From NCBI GenBank assembly GCA_032173965.1, contig CM063294.1, forward strand, positions 4,014,452 to 4,078,451: a stretch of DNA of 64,000 nt, read 5' to 3'. This DNA is from Sitta carolinensis. Taxonomy: Eukaryota; Chordata; Aves; Passeriformes; Sittidae. Below, piece after piece: positions 38,271-50,700 of the stretch. The notes under the pieces were generated by a model. That model ran no database searches, was not told the DNA's origin, and saw nothing but the letters and a program-made list of their open reading frames with translations. The position numbers and the translations under genes were made by a program. Position 1 is the stretch's first letter. Every line of letters starts with the position of its first letter.

Positions 38271-39049
38271 GGTTCATGGGGAGCAGTATTACGAGATGTG
38301 TGACAGCTGCCCTAGACAAAAGCTGTTCCAAAGGTGTTTGGTATGTAAGAGGGAGGAGAGACTGGCGCTTGGCAGGCTTGTTCAGTGCAGTCATTGGCTT
38401 CTGGGGAGGATCCTTCTCTGAGGGCTGAAATAACACCACGTTGTGCTCTTCATGTACCACAAACTTTACACATAGGCTGTTAAAGCTGCAGCACATACTG
38501 AAATAAAGGTTCTGACAGTGAAAGCTGATTCTACCGGAGAAGCAGCACATTAGATTTAGAGCGCTGTAATTGTAATGTAAATCCAATATTACCCTGAACT
38601 TGGTATCTGAGCAGATAATTTGCTTATTACTATTAGTAACTTGTTCACTTAAAGACCTTTCCTAGAATAGGTTTTCACAATATGAACTGCTATAAAGCTT
38701 TCCCTTGTCACCCGAAAGTTAATCCTGCAAGGCTGAGTGTCACTACTCGTGAAAACACGTAATTCTGAGCCGAAACGGAGGGGTGGGAAGGACATGAGAC
38801 CCCTCCAAAATTCAAACCCTCGTCATCCACCGTGAGTTGATGGGAGAGCAGCCCTGACCCAGTGCACACCTTCCTACAGCAGGGACGGCCTGCCCAGGCT
38901 GCTGCAGAGCTTGCCCTTAAATTCCGTGGGATGAAACAGCAAATGGCAGGTGGATAGAATAGGCACCTGTCTCAAAAGCTCCTGGCACCTGGAGACTCAG
39001 CAGAGCCAGGACGTGGCCTTGGGCTGCTGAGAGGAGGCAAAGCAGCGGG

Positions 39050-39541
39050 GCCGGCGGCAGCGCTGTGCCCGCACAGCCAGGATGGCCGGGCAGCGCTGTG
39101 CCCCACAGCCAGGGATGGCCGGGCAGCGCTGTGCCCGCACAGCCAGGGATGGCCGGGCAGCGCTGTGCCCGCACAGCCAGGGATGGCCGGGCAGGCTGTG
39201 CCCGCACAGCCAGGGATGGCCGGGCAGGCTGTGCCCGCACAGCCAGGGATGGCCGGGCAGCGCTGTGCCCGCACAGCCAGGGATGGCCGGGCAGCGCTGT
39301 GCCCGCACAGCCAGGGATGGCCGGGCAGCGCTGTGCCGCACAGCCAGGGATGGCCGGGCAGCGCTGTGCCCGCACAGCCAGGATGGCCGGCAGCTGTGCC
39401 CGCACAGCAGGGATGGCCGGGCAGCGCTGTGCCCGCACAGCCAGGGATGGCCGGGCAGCGCTGTGCCCGCACAGCCAGGGATGGCCGGCAGCGCTGTGCC
39501 CGCACAGCCAGGGATGGCCGGCAGCGCTGTGCCCGCACAGC
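39050..39541. repeat. 34-base GC-rich minisatellite, about 15 units
   Basis: The unit starts near GGGCAGCGCTGTGCCCGCAC and ends CAGGGATGGCC. It is repeated head to tail about 15 times with very high identity. Several units are short by one to three bases: loss of GC in CAGCGCTGTG, loss of C in CCGCAC, loss of G in CAGGGATGG. Each unit contains an inverted repeat, GCTGTGC-CC-GCACAGC. Since 34 is not a multiple of three and the unit has no stop trinucleotide in most phases, long open frames appear on both strands. These are artefacts and not genes. Confidence 0.97.
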
Positions 39542-39560
39542 CAGCGCCGTGCCCTCTTCC

Positions 39561-39620
39561 CCGGGGCCGTGCCTCTCACCCAGCTCTGTGCCTCTCACCC
39601 CGCTCTGTGCCTCTCACCGG
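39561..39620. repeat. Short tandem repeat of about 20 bases, three imperfect units
   Basis: GTGCCTCTCACC recurs three times, with CAGCTCTGT- or CGCTCTGT-type spacers. It lies between the two larger minisatellites. Confidence 0.8.
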
Positions 39621-39767
39621 GGCCGGGCCGGCCGGGAAGGCTCAGGGCTCTCCCCGCGGTCTGCTCCCGCCTGTCCCGGCGCTCAGAGGAGCGCTGCCCT
39701 CCGTGCCAGCTCAGCTCCCGCGGGGCCTGGTGCTGCCCCGTGTCTGCCACGGCCCCGCTGTCCCCCT

Positions 39768-39924
39768 GTCCCCCAGGCTGTCCCCCTGTTCCCCTGCCTA
39801 TTCCCCTGGCTGTCCCCCTGTTCCCCTGGCTGTCCCCCTGTTCCCCTGCCTATTCCCCCAGGCTGTCCCCCTGTTCCCCTGGCTGTCCCCCTGTTCCCCT
39901 GCCTATTCCCCCAGGCTGTCCCCC
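39768..39924. repeat. C-rich minisatellite with G-run complement
   Basis: GGCTGTCCCCCTGTTCCCCT and GCCTATTCCCCC alternate in a higher-order pattern of roughly 18- and 30-base modules. The + strand is nearly pure pyrimidine with many runs of four or five C. The minus strand therefore carries closely spaced runs of four or five G, a composition able to form G-quadruplexes. Open frames through it are by-products of repetition. Confidence 0.93.
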
Positions 39925-40151
39925 CGATGGTGATCAGGCAATACGTGTTGCTCATACTGAGCTAGCAGAAGGGTTCTGCAGTTTCTTATCTGGGAACTTA
40001 CGTTACCAAGAGTATTGTTTGAATTCTACAGTAATGGCACTTTTCAGGAATAGTAGTGTGTTACCACTATAAAATTTTACTCGTCTGTCGGACTGAAAAG
40101 TCTACTGTGTGGTGAAAGAAAAGAAAAAATACTAACTTCTCTAAGAGTGGC

Positions 40152-40175
40152 TTTTTTTTTTTTTTTTTTTTTTTT
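40152..40175. repeat. T homopolymer, 24 bases
   Basis: This is an uninterrupted T run inside the intron. No retrotransposed body was recognised on the minus strand. Confidence 0.95.
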
Positions 40176-43100
40176 ACTGATTTTCTGTATCTGCAGAGTG
40201 GATCACTCCTCCTCTGACATCACACTGTGCTATAACTTTCATTAAATAGGCTGGACAAGAAATGAAGCCCTTTCTTACAATTTACTGTGTTCTGCAGGCT
40301 CTGTAGAAGTTGCTAGGAATGCATTCCTCTCCCCAGGATGTAGTAAATGCTGTATTAGTTTATTCACCTCTCTTTTTAATTGATTACTTCTATGCCAGTT
40401 ATTTGTGGGTGGGAGAAGATTTGGATTTATAAAATAGATCATAATCAGTTCTTTAGTGCATTGTTAATTTTCAGCACAGATACACTGCTACAGGAAAAAA
40501 AAATCAATATTAATTTGAAAAGATGAAAAACAGATTGATAGTATCCATTTCTAAACTTATTTTTCTTGCAGTCACAAAATGCATGTTTTATACTTCTAAC
40601 ATAATCTGATTTTTTCCCATGTTTTTCTTCAAAGAAAGTCTGAGAATTTAATCTATCAAAATAAATCTGCTAAATGCCTCAGAGAATATTGTATCTTTAG
40701 TTGTAAAGCAGTCATAAATGTTAAAATTTAAAGCAATCTGAACCATCAAAGAACTGTGCAACCAACTGTGCAAGTGCAAACCAAATTTCAGCCTTTCAGA
40801 CCCAATGTGTATTTTATGGAGATATATTTTAGCATACAATGCAGCATGTAGAAAATATTCAATGATTCTTGCAAAAAAAAATTCATCGAATTATCTGTTC
40901 AGACACTTTGCCAGAGTACCAATTAATATATTTCTCCTTTATCTTACTAAAACTTTGTGACCCTTCTGATATTCAGTATTTCCATCCTGCATTTTCTCCT
41001 CACACACGGCCTGTCTATAGAATTCTAAATTTTGTCTATAACTCGGGGCAGAGCCTTGCTCAAAAAATAAACTAAGAATACTTTCTATAGTAACACTTTG
41101 CTTTCTGGATTGCACCTTTCATTCACCTTGAGCTCCTCAAAAACCATGACTGCAAGGTGCTTGGTGATTCAGTAGCTGTAGGAAGAGCAGGAATTTTTGT
41201 GCAGTTATCCCTCAAAATGCAGAGCACGCCATGACCCGTGTGACTTACTTTTCCTATCAACAAGTTGTTTTCATTTGCTATTCTCATTTTCTTGTTTTGT
41301 GTTATAAATACGTTCCCATACCAGCTAATAGCACAGAGGCAGAGGTGAAACCAAGACTGCAGTTTGTGCCTGGTTTGGGAGCTTGCCATGGTGTGGGGAG
41401 TTGGGAACTCCAGCTGCAGCCTGAAGGAGCCCAGGGTGTGGAATGCGTCTCCCAGCGCAAACGCGCTCAGGGTCACTCTGAGCTTAGGAGCCTCTGTGTG
41501 CCAAAGCCACAAAAAATGTCACTGATTTTATGGGCTGACCTACGTAGAGCCTAAAGCAGGTGTTGACTCTGAGTTCTGGGTTAAAAGATGCAAAAACGTT
41601 GAGTATAAAGCGCTTTGGTGCCTTCTCTTGATTGTCTTTGCCCGTGCAGCAAGTTGAAAATAATGTCTGAGAAATGACCTGGAGAACTGATGGACTTACA
41701 CATCCTGTCCTGGCAGTTCTGCATTGAGCCTGGTGCTGTTCATTCTTGTCTCAGATTTTCAGAACAGATTCCCATGAAGGGTTTGGTTTCTATCTGTTGA
41801 TAAAATAGGAAATTTTTCTTGTTGACGTAATTCGTGTGTCCCCCTTTTTATAAGATGATAAAACATATTTTGGTGGGTTTGGTCTTGCATTCCAAGATGT
41901 AGAAAAGTGTGTGCAACAATTGAAACAGCAATAAAATGCAAAGTAGACATGTGGTAAATGAGTGGCAAAAGTTATTAACTGTCTTATGATTTGTTGGCAT
42001 AGAAATGCATAGAAAAGTTAAAGAAAATTGGTGGGAAACCTTCACAAATTAAATATTTTTTAGTAGGAGGAGGTCTCTACTCTACTTAAATTTTACTTAC
42101 ATCATGTGGTAATATCTGACAATAACAATGTTATTTTGAAATATCTATTACTGTAGCCATAAGTATGATTAAAGATTATTTAAAAAAACCCTCGAAACCA
42201 AACCCAAAACCTAGTATAGTCTTAAAAATAATCAGTCACTATTCCTTGTGGTGTGACAATATGCTGTTCATGTGCTTTGTAGATTAGAAACTAGTCCATG
42301 GTTTTATTTCCAAATGCCCAAAATTATGAAGGATATGAGATAAAATGTCTAGGGTTCAGAATTTCATCTCCAGTCTCTTAGGACACGTGAATGAAAGAAA
42401 TTAATTTCAGCATGGTTCAACAAGCTCAAACTGGATAAACTGGTAATATTGTGTGCCTGAGCATACTATTGTCATTAGACTCGGAGGGCTGAACCATTTT
42501 TCTCAGTAAGAAGCAGAACTCATTTTAGCAAAAAGCCCATTAATTTATTTGTCATTGTTTTGTCTCTCTGGGATAACTGGAAAACTGTGCGGTGGCATGG
42601 GAGTTGTACTGTGTGGACAGCACAGAAAGAATTACGAGTCACTGTTGACAACTTAGGTGGAGTATTTTCCTTTCTTTTATATTGTAAAAGCTGTTTTTCT
42701 CCTGCTTTATAATGATAGCCAGAGAGTCCAGAGCTTGAACACATTCTGTTTGTTGCATAAGATTTTATCACACCAGGAGCTAATCCTAGGAGGTCTGTGG
42801 GTAGTATTCTGTTAAAGAAGGCGAATAGGTTCTCGCTGTACAGAATGATTTGGGGGTTTCTTTGTTATTAGCCACATTAATTGTAGATCTTTCATATCAT
42901 ATGGCTGAGTCTAAAAACCCTGCCTCCTGAGTTTCACTTGCTTTTGGAATGAACGAGCACTGACTGCTGTTGAACCCATAGCCGCAGGCTCTCAGGGGTC
43001 CGCCAGTCCACTTTGGGTGCCTTAGTGTGAAAAATCTGCCAATTCATCCACAAGTAATAACAAAAGAGTGCAAGTATAGTCATCCAAATATTTGTGACTT

Positions 43101-44079
43101 TGGTTCCAAATGAGTCCTAAATAGATTATATTAAAAAAATAATTTCTTCTGATTGCAAAGTGTAATAAAGCTAAAGAAAAATGTGCCACCTTTCCTTTCT
43201 CAAAATCTTAAAATTAAAGTAATGAGAGAAATTTCAATTGTTCTGTCGGTGTTTGTATGCAGAACCTTTTCTCTCCCAATCTTTCTGCCACACTCTTCTT
43301 CCTGCTCCATGGCAAACCCACAAAACCACAAAGCTGCAAGGGCTGTGCCGGAGTTTTCGAGCTCCTGAGCCATGCCCAGTGGGATGCAGCCGGTCTGTCA
43401 CACCAGCCTGGCCTGCAGCCCCAGCTCTGTGCATTGTCTGCCACATCCAGGCATTTGCAGGCATTTCACTAGTGGGTAAAAATCAGGATTATTCCTGCTG
43501 TCCTTGTTTGGACTCAATATGTTCCTGTTATAAACAATTCTTTCATTAAAGGTTTAGTCCGTGCAATTTTGAATAGAGATGTCACGGATGAGTGTGCTTA
43601 TAATGCACACTGCCTTTTGTCATAGCAAACTTTTAAGAACTTTTCTGAACGTGAATCAATATTTTGTGCTACAGCCAGGATTTAATTGTTCCTAGGGTCG
43701 CCTCTGTATGCTGAACACTCAGTTATTTAGTCAGTTTTACTTATTTGCAAAATGCTATTCTGGGCATGTCTTAACTAGATAGAAGATTTTTATTTGCTTT
43801 CACAACCTGAAGAGACAGGGAGTGAAAGTCTTGACATAATTCTAAATATATGAGATGTCATTGCTTAATGAAAGCCTGAAAATGCCACACAAATGTGATT
43901 TCTTTCTCTATTTTGCTGGAAATTATGATCGGTTGAGGCAATCAGGATCAGATTTGAACTCTGTAAATCACGTTCCTATAACTGATACCAAAATGCCTAA
44001 ATACAATAATGAAAATGAGAATTCTTTGTCATTTGATGTGCATAGCTAGTTTATATTTGAGTACAGTGAAATTTAAATG

Positions 44080-44135
44080 ATTGTGGTTTTTGGTTTGGTT
44101 TTTTGTGGTTTGGGTTTTGTGTTTGTTTGGGGTTG
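44080..44135. repeat. T/G low-complexity stretch
   Basis: The + strand is composed almost only of T and G (GTTTTTGGTTTGGTTTTTTG and similar). It looks like simple low-complexity sequence. Confidence 0.75.
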
Positions 44136-47100
44136 CTTTTCTACTCGAGGGTGTATATGAGCTCAAATGTATGTAAATTAGTAAAAGCAATTTAAAATCT
44201 TTATTTCATCAGTCAATGTGAAAAAAATGATACATGTAATAAAAAGTAATGGAAGGGAGTAAGCACTGGCAGTGTATGAGTAATTGATGTACCTGCTTGG
44301 TGAAATTAGGTGAAAAACAAGGGCTTTGGCAGTCCTAGGAGTATCCACAGTTTTCTATGTTGAGCTGGTCTCATGGACAAGTTATGCCAGAGGAAGTCAA
44401 CAGTTGGTTTGGCAATAGAGAAATGCTGTTCCCAGTCCACAGAGGTATCAGTAGACAAATGGGAATTTCCCTTTCTCTTCACTCCGTTATTTATTAGACT
44501 GTCACTTGGTTTCTTCTCTTCCCATTTTTCCTGCCTCCTGTATCGCTGTCAGTTTGCAAGGGAGGAGAAATGGCTGTGGTTACTACCAGGTTTCAGTTAC
44601 CTAAATCGTCAGAGCTAAGATTAACTGCAGAAATGCCTTTTTTTGGGTCAACTTTAAGAAAGTGATGTTCCCCCTCCCAGTGGAGCCTAAGGAAAGGAGA
44701 TGCATAATCAACATAATGAGTTGATGGAGGGAAGATGGGGTGCATACATGGTTGCTTGATTAGAAATGCTTTTATTTGCTGATGCATGTCCGTGGGAGAT
44801 CTGGTGTCCCTGCTCAAGATGTGGAAATGAAATCTGAGATAACCTCTGTTGTACAGCAGATTACAAATGGGAGGTTGGAGGTACGGCATGGTGAAAGGAA
44901 CACTATCCAGATGGCACCATGGTGACAGGCTTTATATCAAAGACCCGCCGAGACAAAATAAGAGTGGCTTAGAGAGGGTCTCTGAGAATCATTCATGCCT
45001 GTTACAGATGTAATGTAACTCTCTCTTTATGGGAAGAATATATTTGCATAAATTCATTGATCGACGATTTTGTTAATCCTGCCGTATTCCAGGCATGTCC
45101 TCACAAATTGATGAACATTTCTATCAGTCCTTGGTCCGGATGCCTAATTATGTTACATATTTAGAAAGATGGATTTTTCCCTTCCTGGAGCATATGTAGT
45201 AGTTGAAAGCTGTGCTCATTCTCCTTCCCTGCCCCATTAGGTTGGAGGGTTTTTTCCCTTTAAGAATAGCCTGGAGCCATACAGACTGCAGAACTTATCA
45301 AGATAAGAGCAGTGGCAAGTTAGAATTATTAGTTTCATGAATCACTGACCAGTATGCTTTCTGAGGAAGCCCAGTTTTATGGGTTGTGTAGTTTAAGCCT
45401 GATGCTGCAGTCACTGCTCTGAGAGATTCTTAAGTCAAAACTCCAGGAGATACAGAGATTTCTGGCAACCGTCTCTCCCATGATATTAATTGTTTCATTT
45501 GCATGCTCTGCTCATCTTGTGACCTGCCCTCCCTCCCCTTTGACTAATACCGTTTCTTTGTCGGTAATATAAAAGATGTAGAACAAGCATTTTGACTGTT
45601 GAAAGTCAAATGAATGTGAACGACTTAATCCAGAGGACACTCAGCTGTGTATTTAATGCTGATGTGCAGCTCAACACCTTAACCAAGAGCTGAGCTGAAG
45701 ACTAGGGTGGAATAAAACTCCTTGCTGATGAAGCTGAGGTGGTGATACGCTTCCGAGGGAACATGACAAGCTCAAGGTGGATGAGCAGTCATTTCTCACC
45801 GTGCTTTGTGGTTCACAGTTTCTGTGACTGCCCAAAGCAGCAGGATGACGATGCTCTGGGAGCTGGCTGTGGTTCTGTTGGCACCAGTGCAGCCTCTGTG
45901 GCTGGGGGGAGGCTCCAGCCTGTGCACCACAGGTTCCTGTGATATCACTGTCAACTATCCTGGGATGTCCTCAGCCCTCCTGCGGCACCGTCTGGGGTCC
46001 AGAGCTGGTGGTGTATGTGGGAACTCCTGCTTCCTCTGGGCTCAGTCACAACAGCAAAAAATGATCAATACAAAAAACATTCAAAACACTTAACTGTTTC
46101 CCTTCTTTTTCTCTGTGTGCAACAAAAGGCATTATTTGTGACCAGTAGGGGGGTAGATGGTTTGTCTTAGAGATTGCTTTTGTCCCTCCGCTAAATACAA
46201 CATAGACAAAGGCTCTGAGCTGTAGCTCTTTGTTCAAGGGAGGACTCAGAAGACTGGAAAGAGAGAGTAAAACTGTGATGGGAGCTCTGTATACCAGGAT
46301 CGTTGAGCTCCCAGTTGAAGCAAGGTGTCAGATACTTTACCTTAAACAGTAGCTGCAGGGACCAGGGTACTATGCATTACATCTTACTAGCATTGTCCAC
46401 TATTTTCAGCTAGGACAATAATATTGTGCCTGTAATATATTAGATATCAAATCAGTAATATGTAGATAGTTAGCTTAGAACTGCTTGGAAAAGAAGTAGA
46501 TAACTATATCTGCACCTGAAAAAAAATGCATTAAGAAAACCTGCTTCTGATCTAAAGATCAAATAGTGTCTTCTTCTTGCTGTTGAAAAGGTTATGGATA
46601 TAATGTAGGTATATATGTGTGTATATGTGATGATGAGAGGATTTTAGAATTAAGGTTAAATCAAGAAAAATAATTCTTGAAACTTAAAAGAAAGGAATAT
46701 GATCAATATAAATTCGATTTTATTTACATAGCTTATCTGGTCCTGGGTTTAAGAATAAAGAAAATTTAAGTGCTGCTTGAAAGATGAAAGTGTAAAATAA
46801 TGTCAAAGGCATTTGAAAACAAATAATCACAATTTCTATGTTAATTAAGTTACCATAAATGAAGCAATTTCTTGTTAACTGGGTCAATATTTTTGAAGCA
46901 GAATTACATTTCGTACATTTCTGTTTTGGGGTGAATAATCTGAACACACTGGTTTACGAGTGATGGGTGGCCATTCTTGGGGCACATCAGCACATCCTTG
47001 GAAACAAATCTGAAAATGCTGTATGCCATCCAGAACCCTTGTTTTGATGTACCATGTTGCTCAAGTGTTTTAGAGAAAATTGCTTGGTCAGTTGAAAAAG

Positions 47101-47394
47101 CATTAATGGTTATGTGAAGCCATTGACGGAAACAACGTTCAGTTGTGGCATTAACTTTTAAGAACTGCTTGGAAAACCTTGTCTTCTCAGTGCTGGGTGG
47201 GGTGAGGTTTCTTGGTCTGCAAGCACCACGCTGTTGCTCAGAGTGTGGTTTGTTTGAGGGTGAGGAGAGGTGAACACAGTGGAAGCCAGGCTGATGGCTG
47301 TGCTGGAAGGTGAAGCAGCACAGACTGGGCAAGGTCTCTGTTCACCACTGGAACCTTGGGTTGTTCTGACACCAGCAGGGCTTTGTTGGGAGAA

Positions 47395-47720
47395 GGGAGC
47401 GTGGGGCAGCGTTGCTGGCGCATGGCCCCAGCGCTGGACCTGGCCGCTGCGGTCGATAAATTGCCGCAATGCAGCATCTCTGCGACGGCGCTTGGAGGCC
47501 GCGGGCAGCCCCCGTTGGTGCAGGAGGCGGTTGCGGGCTGGGCGGGCTCTGGGGAGGGGGAGCCCACGCCGCAGCACCCACGCTTCCTACTGGCTCCTTG
47601 GGTAATTCCAGCGGTGTCTTAAAAGGGTTGGGTCCATCTCATCTGCAAGACATCCCGTCTTCCTGTCCGCGGGAAGGGCGTTAAGAGCCAGGTGAGGCAC
47701 TCCAGCCGAAACGGGGAGGA
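47395..47720. promoter_or_regulatory. Intronic CpG-rich block, possible internal promoter
   Basis: About 200 bases (47395-47590) are GC-rich and dense in CG dinucleotides, isolated in AT-rich intron. Motifs include GGGCGGGCTC (an SP1-like GGGCGG) and GCGCATG. Downstream, ATGG in a strong start context (ACAATGG, A at -3 and G at +4) at about 47733 is followed at once by the donor-like AGGTATGT. That could be an alternative first exon, but it would end in phase 1 while the next SLIT3 exon needs phase 2, so a direct splice would not keep the SLIT3 frame. Enhancer, promoter of a non-coding transcript, or mere composition are all open. Confidence 0.35.
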
Positions 47721-50700
47721 CAGACCCTCCACAATGGCAGGTATGTTTTATTTTGGGTGCATGCAGAGAAACAGCCATGTGTGGAAAGCAGTAGACTCCT
47801 TTTATTTAGCTAGAGCTTGTGCTTGTAGAATATTCCTGAACAGATCATGAGTGCGTCGAATTTTTTCTGTGTCTATTTTATTTTGCGCTTTTTCGCTCTG
47901 TGGACTGGAGGCAAATGAAACACTGTGAGTATTTGCTATTCAGATTGTTACAGTTTCCTATGCGTATTGCATGAATATAAACAGGTATTGCTGCTTCTCA
48001 TGGCAGGTGGAGTTGGGGAGAAACTAAAAATTGGAAAGATAGGCATTTTTTAATATATTGACCTTTTTCTTGTGTGATACACACTAGCACAGTCTAATGC
48101 CTTATTAAAATAAAATCCTGATGGAAAGCAGATCCCTTTCCAGCTTTACCAAGAAATGTAATTGCCCTTGTCTAGAAACTACATGTAGTCTGTTCTTTCG
48201 AAGCATTTCTTTCCTCTATAAATGTAACTTTTCCTTAACAACTGCTTATACATGCAAGTCTAAACTTACAGAATGTGTGTATCACACATTCACTGTTTCA
48301 TTCATGTGGATCTATATTAGCCTGTATTTTAGCCTTGATTTCCAGTGTGGATGAATTGCAGATAGGGACATCACAAACAGTTAGAATATAAAGTTATTCC
48401 ACAAATACCTTCTTAGTCTCTTGCACTTCGGGGTGGCAATTTTGGCAGTTAAGGTGAAGCGTTCTCTTTTTAAGAGATTTGCTTGGTTTCCTTCCTCTGC
48501 CGTCCAAAGCCAGGAATTGCCTGTGCGGTTCTGTGCCGCACCGTGGCCATTGTCCTCGCACTGCAGCTATGGAAGATCTCTTCCTGCTGCTCTCTCCCAG
48601 TGGGAATGCCAATGGCCTTGGGAGCTGAGATGCTGGAATCAGAGTGGCTGCTCTGTCCAGAGCAATAAGGGGTGTTGTTTCACCTGCAGGACCTGCTGGT
48701 TCTGCTGTTGGGAGAAAATCGAACCCAGGGTTCTGGCAGCCCCCTCCCTGTGGATTCCCATCACCGCCTCATACAAGGGTTGGTAGGAGCTTTCACACGG
48801 GCACTTGGCTAAGCTGCCAGCAGTGCCATGTCACTCTGGAGCTGGTGGCTCGTCCCTCTTTGTTCCCAGCGGGCAGCGCGGGCCCCGCAGGCTCCCGCAG
48901 TCCCACAGGCGCTGCCGCATTGCGGCATTGAGGTGGCCACGGGGACCATCCCGAGGAGACTGAGTATCACCACAGGGCACCAACAGTGGAAGCAGAAACC
49001 TGTTTTTATCACTTACCCTGCCTCAGAAAAGGCAACTAATTTCTGTTTGCCGCTCGGAATGGCGTTTCTGTTGGTGGTGTGTCACTGGGAGGAGTGTGGA
49101 AGGCTGTGTTCATTGTGGGGGAAGGATGTAAGAATAGAGGCTTTCACTATGGAGCTGTGCCATTAGGGCTGCAGTGTACTCAGGACAGGACAAATTAAAA
49201 CAAGGCTTTGAAGAATGATATCGTTCCTTTCTGATCCGGTGTTAATCAATTTATCTAGAAATTGATTTGATTTCTCTAGAATGTCTTTTGGTGAAGTCCT
49301 GTAAGGAAATAGTGACACTCAGCTGACTGAATGCTGAAACATTTTACCTTGGAAATCTCTGTCCTTAATAGCCATCAGCTTGAACAAATGATCAAAGTTG
49401 CTTGCTCCTTTCAAATTTCGGAGTCAAACTGTCTTAGTTTGAGTTGGATTGTGTGTATAAAGCTGTTTCAGCTTCAGAAAGGACTCACCTGAAACAACTC
49501 TTTAGGCAGGGACCTGAGAAACTGTTTTACTTTGCTGAGGAGCTGATGCAACAAATTTAAGGTTTGTATAATCTGACTTCATGTTGTTGATTCTTTTTCA
49601 TCTTTTCCATAAATTCACTCTAGTAGCCTTTCACACCTCTGTATGCATTGAGAACCAAGTCCTGTTTCCATTGGTTTTGTCAGGAGCAGCAAAGAATCCA
49701 TAAACCACGGTTCCTGATATGCATGCCGTTGGGTGACACCAAGAGCCATGTTTGATAAGAGACATCTCTATATAACCTAAAAAAATACCCCAAACCAGCT
49801 CTTCTTAACAAGGACTTTATATTAAAGTGAAATAATTGTATTGTAAGTTTATTGTATTAATTCATTGAACAAGAGGTTTTCAAATGAATCTACAAAACAA
49901 AGTTTAGGGGAGTTTAAATGGAATGGAATTATATTTTTGATTTCTGTGGTTCCTGTGAAAATCTGAGCTTAAATAAATGCATTGCAGGGACTAGATTCAC
50001 TCCCTTTTGAAATCAGCAATGGGATTTTCTCTGATTTCAGCAGACGTTGGTCTGCATATTATGACAATTGGACTCATTCCCGTTGGTTCTAGGCAGTAAT
50101 ATCAGCCCTGGAATTTGGTACCATAGAGAAACATCAAAGCAACCCTAATGATGCAAAAGATTTACTCAGTGTTCACATAAATACTTTTATTTCTTTTAGT
50201 CCGAATGGAAATTCTGGATATAATTGGGACTTAGAGCCACAGTAGGCATTCCCAATACCATGTACTGAAAATTGTGTAGCCTTTGGGCAAGTACCTGAGA
50301 AAATTTCTTGATTCAAAAATAAAAAGGAAAGCCAATGTTTCATTTGCTATTTTTGATTTTAGAAGAAAAACTCATTGGAGAATCCTTCATTCAAAAATAA
50401 GTAGTGGCAGAATAATTTCAGCCTACGTTCTCTTGTCTTTGCACCAATGCTTTTTTATTGTAATTCAGGCTGAATGGAATTTGTATTTTCTGCCTAGAAT
50501 TAAAGTGCCGTGTAAAAGATTGAAAAGCTGATTGAAACTTCTCTAAAATGCTTATTCAACTCTCACTAGGCATAGATGTTAGAAAGAATTGGGAGATGCA
50601 ACTGGTGCATGTATTTTGTACAGCTCTTAGAGATGATTTGATTGTGTGGGAAAATAGCGATGTCTTTCTGTGCACAGAAAGATCACCTTCCTCTAGGGGA

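Noticed and set aside
37842..38303. Open frames around the exon at 37906 on both strands
   Set aside because: They reflect the CpG-rich composition; the Slit frame with proper splice sites explains the coding signal.
39065..40072. Very long open frames (up to 335 codons) on both strands over the minisatellites
   Set aside because: They follow from a 34-base unit without stops cycling through all frames; frames on both strands are open at once, and the peptide is only a restatement of the repeat.
46904..47332. 142-codon minus-strand open frame next to the CpG-rich block
   Set aside because: No recognisable domain, low-complexity N-terminal part, no splice or promoter context; probably chance.
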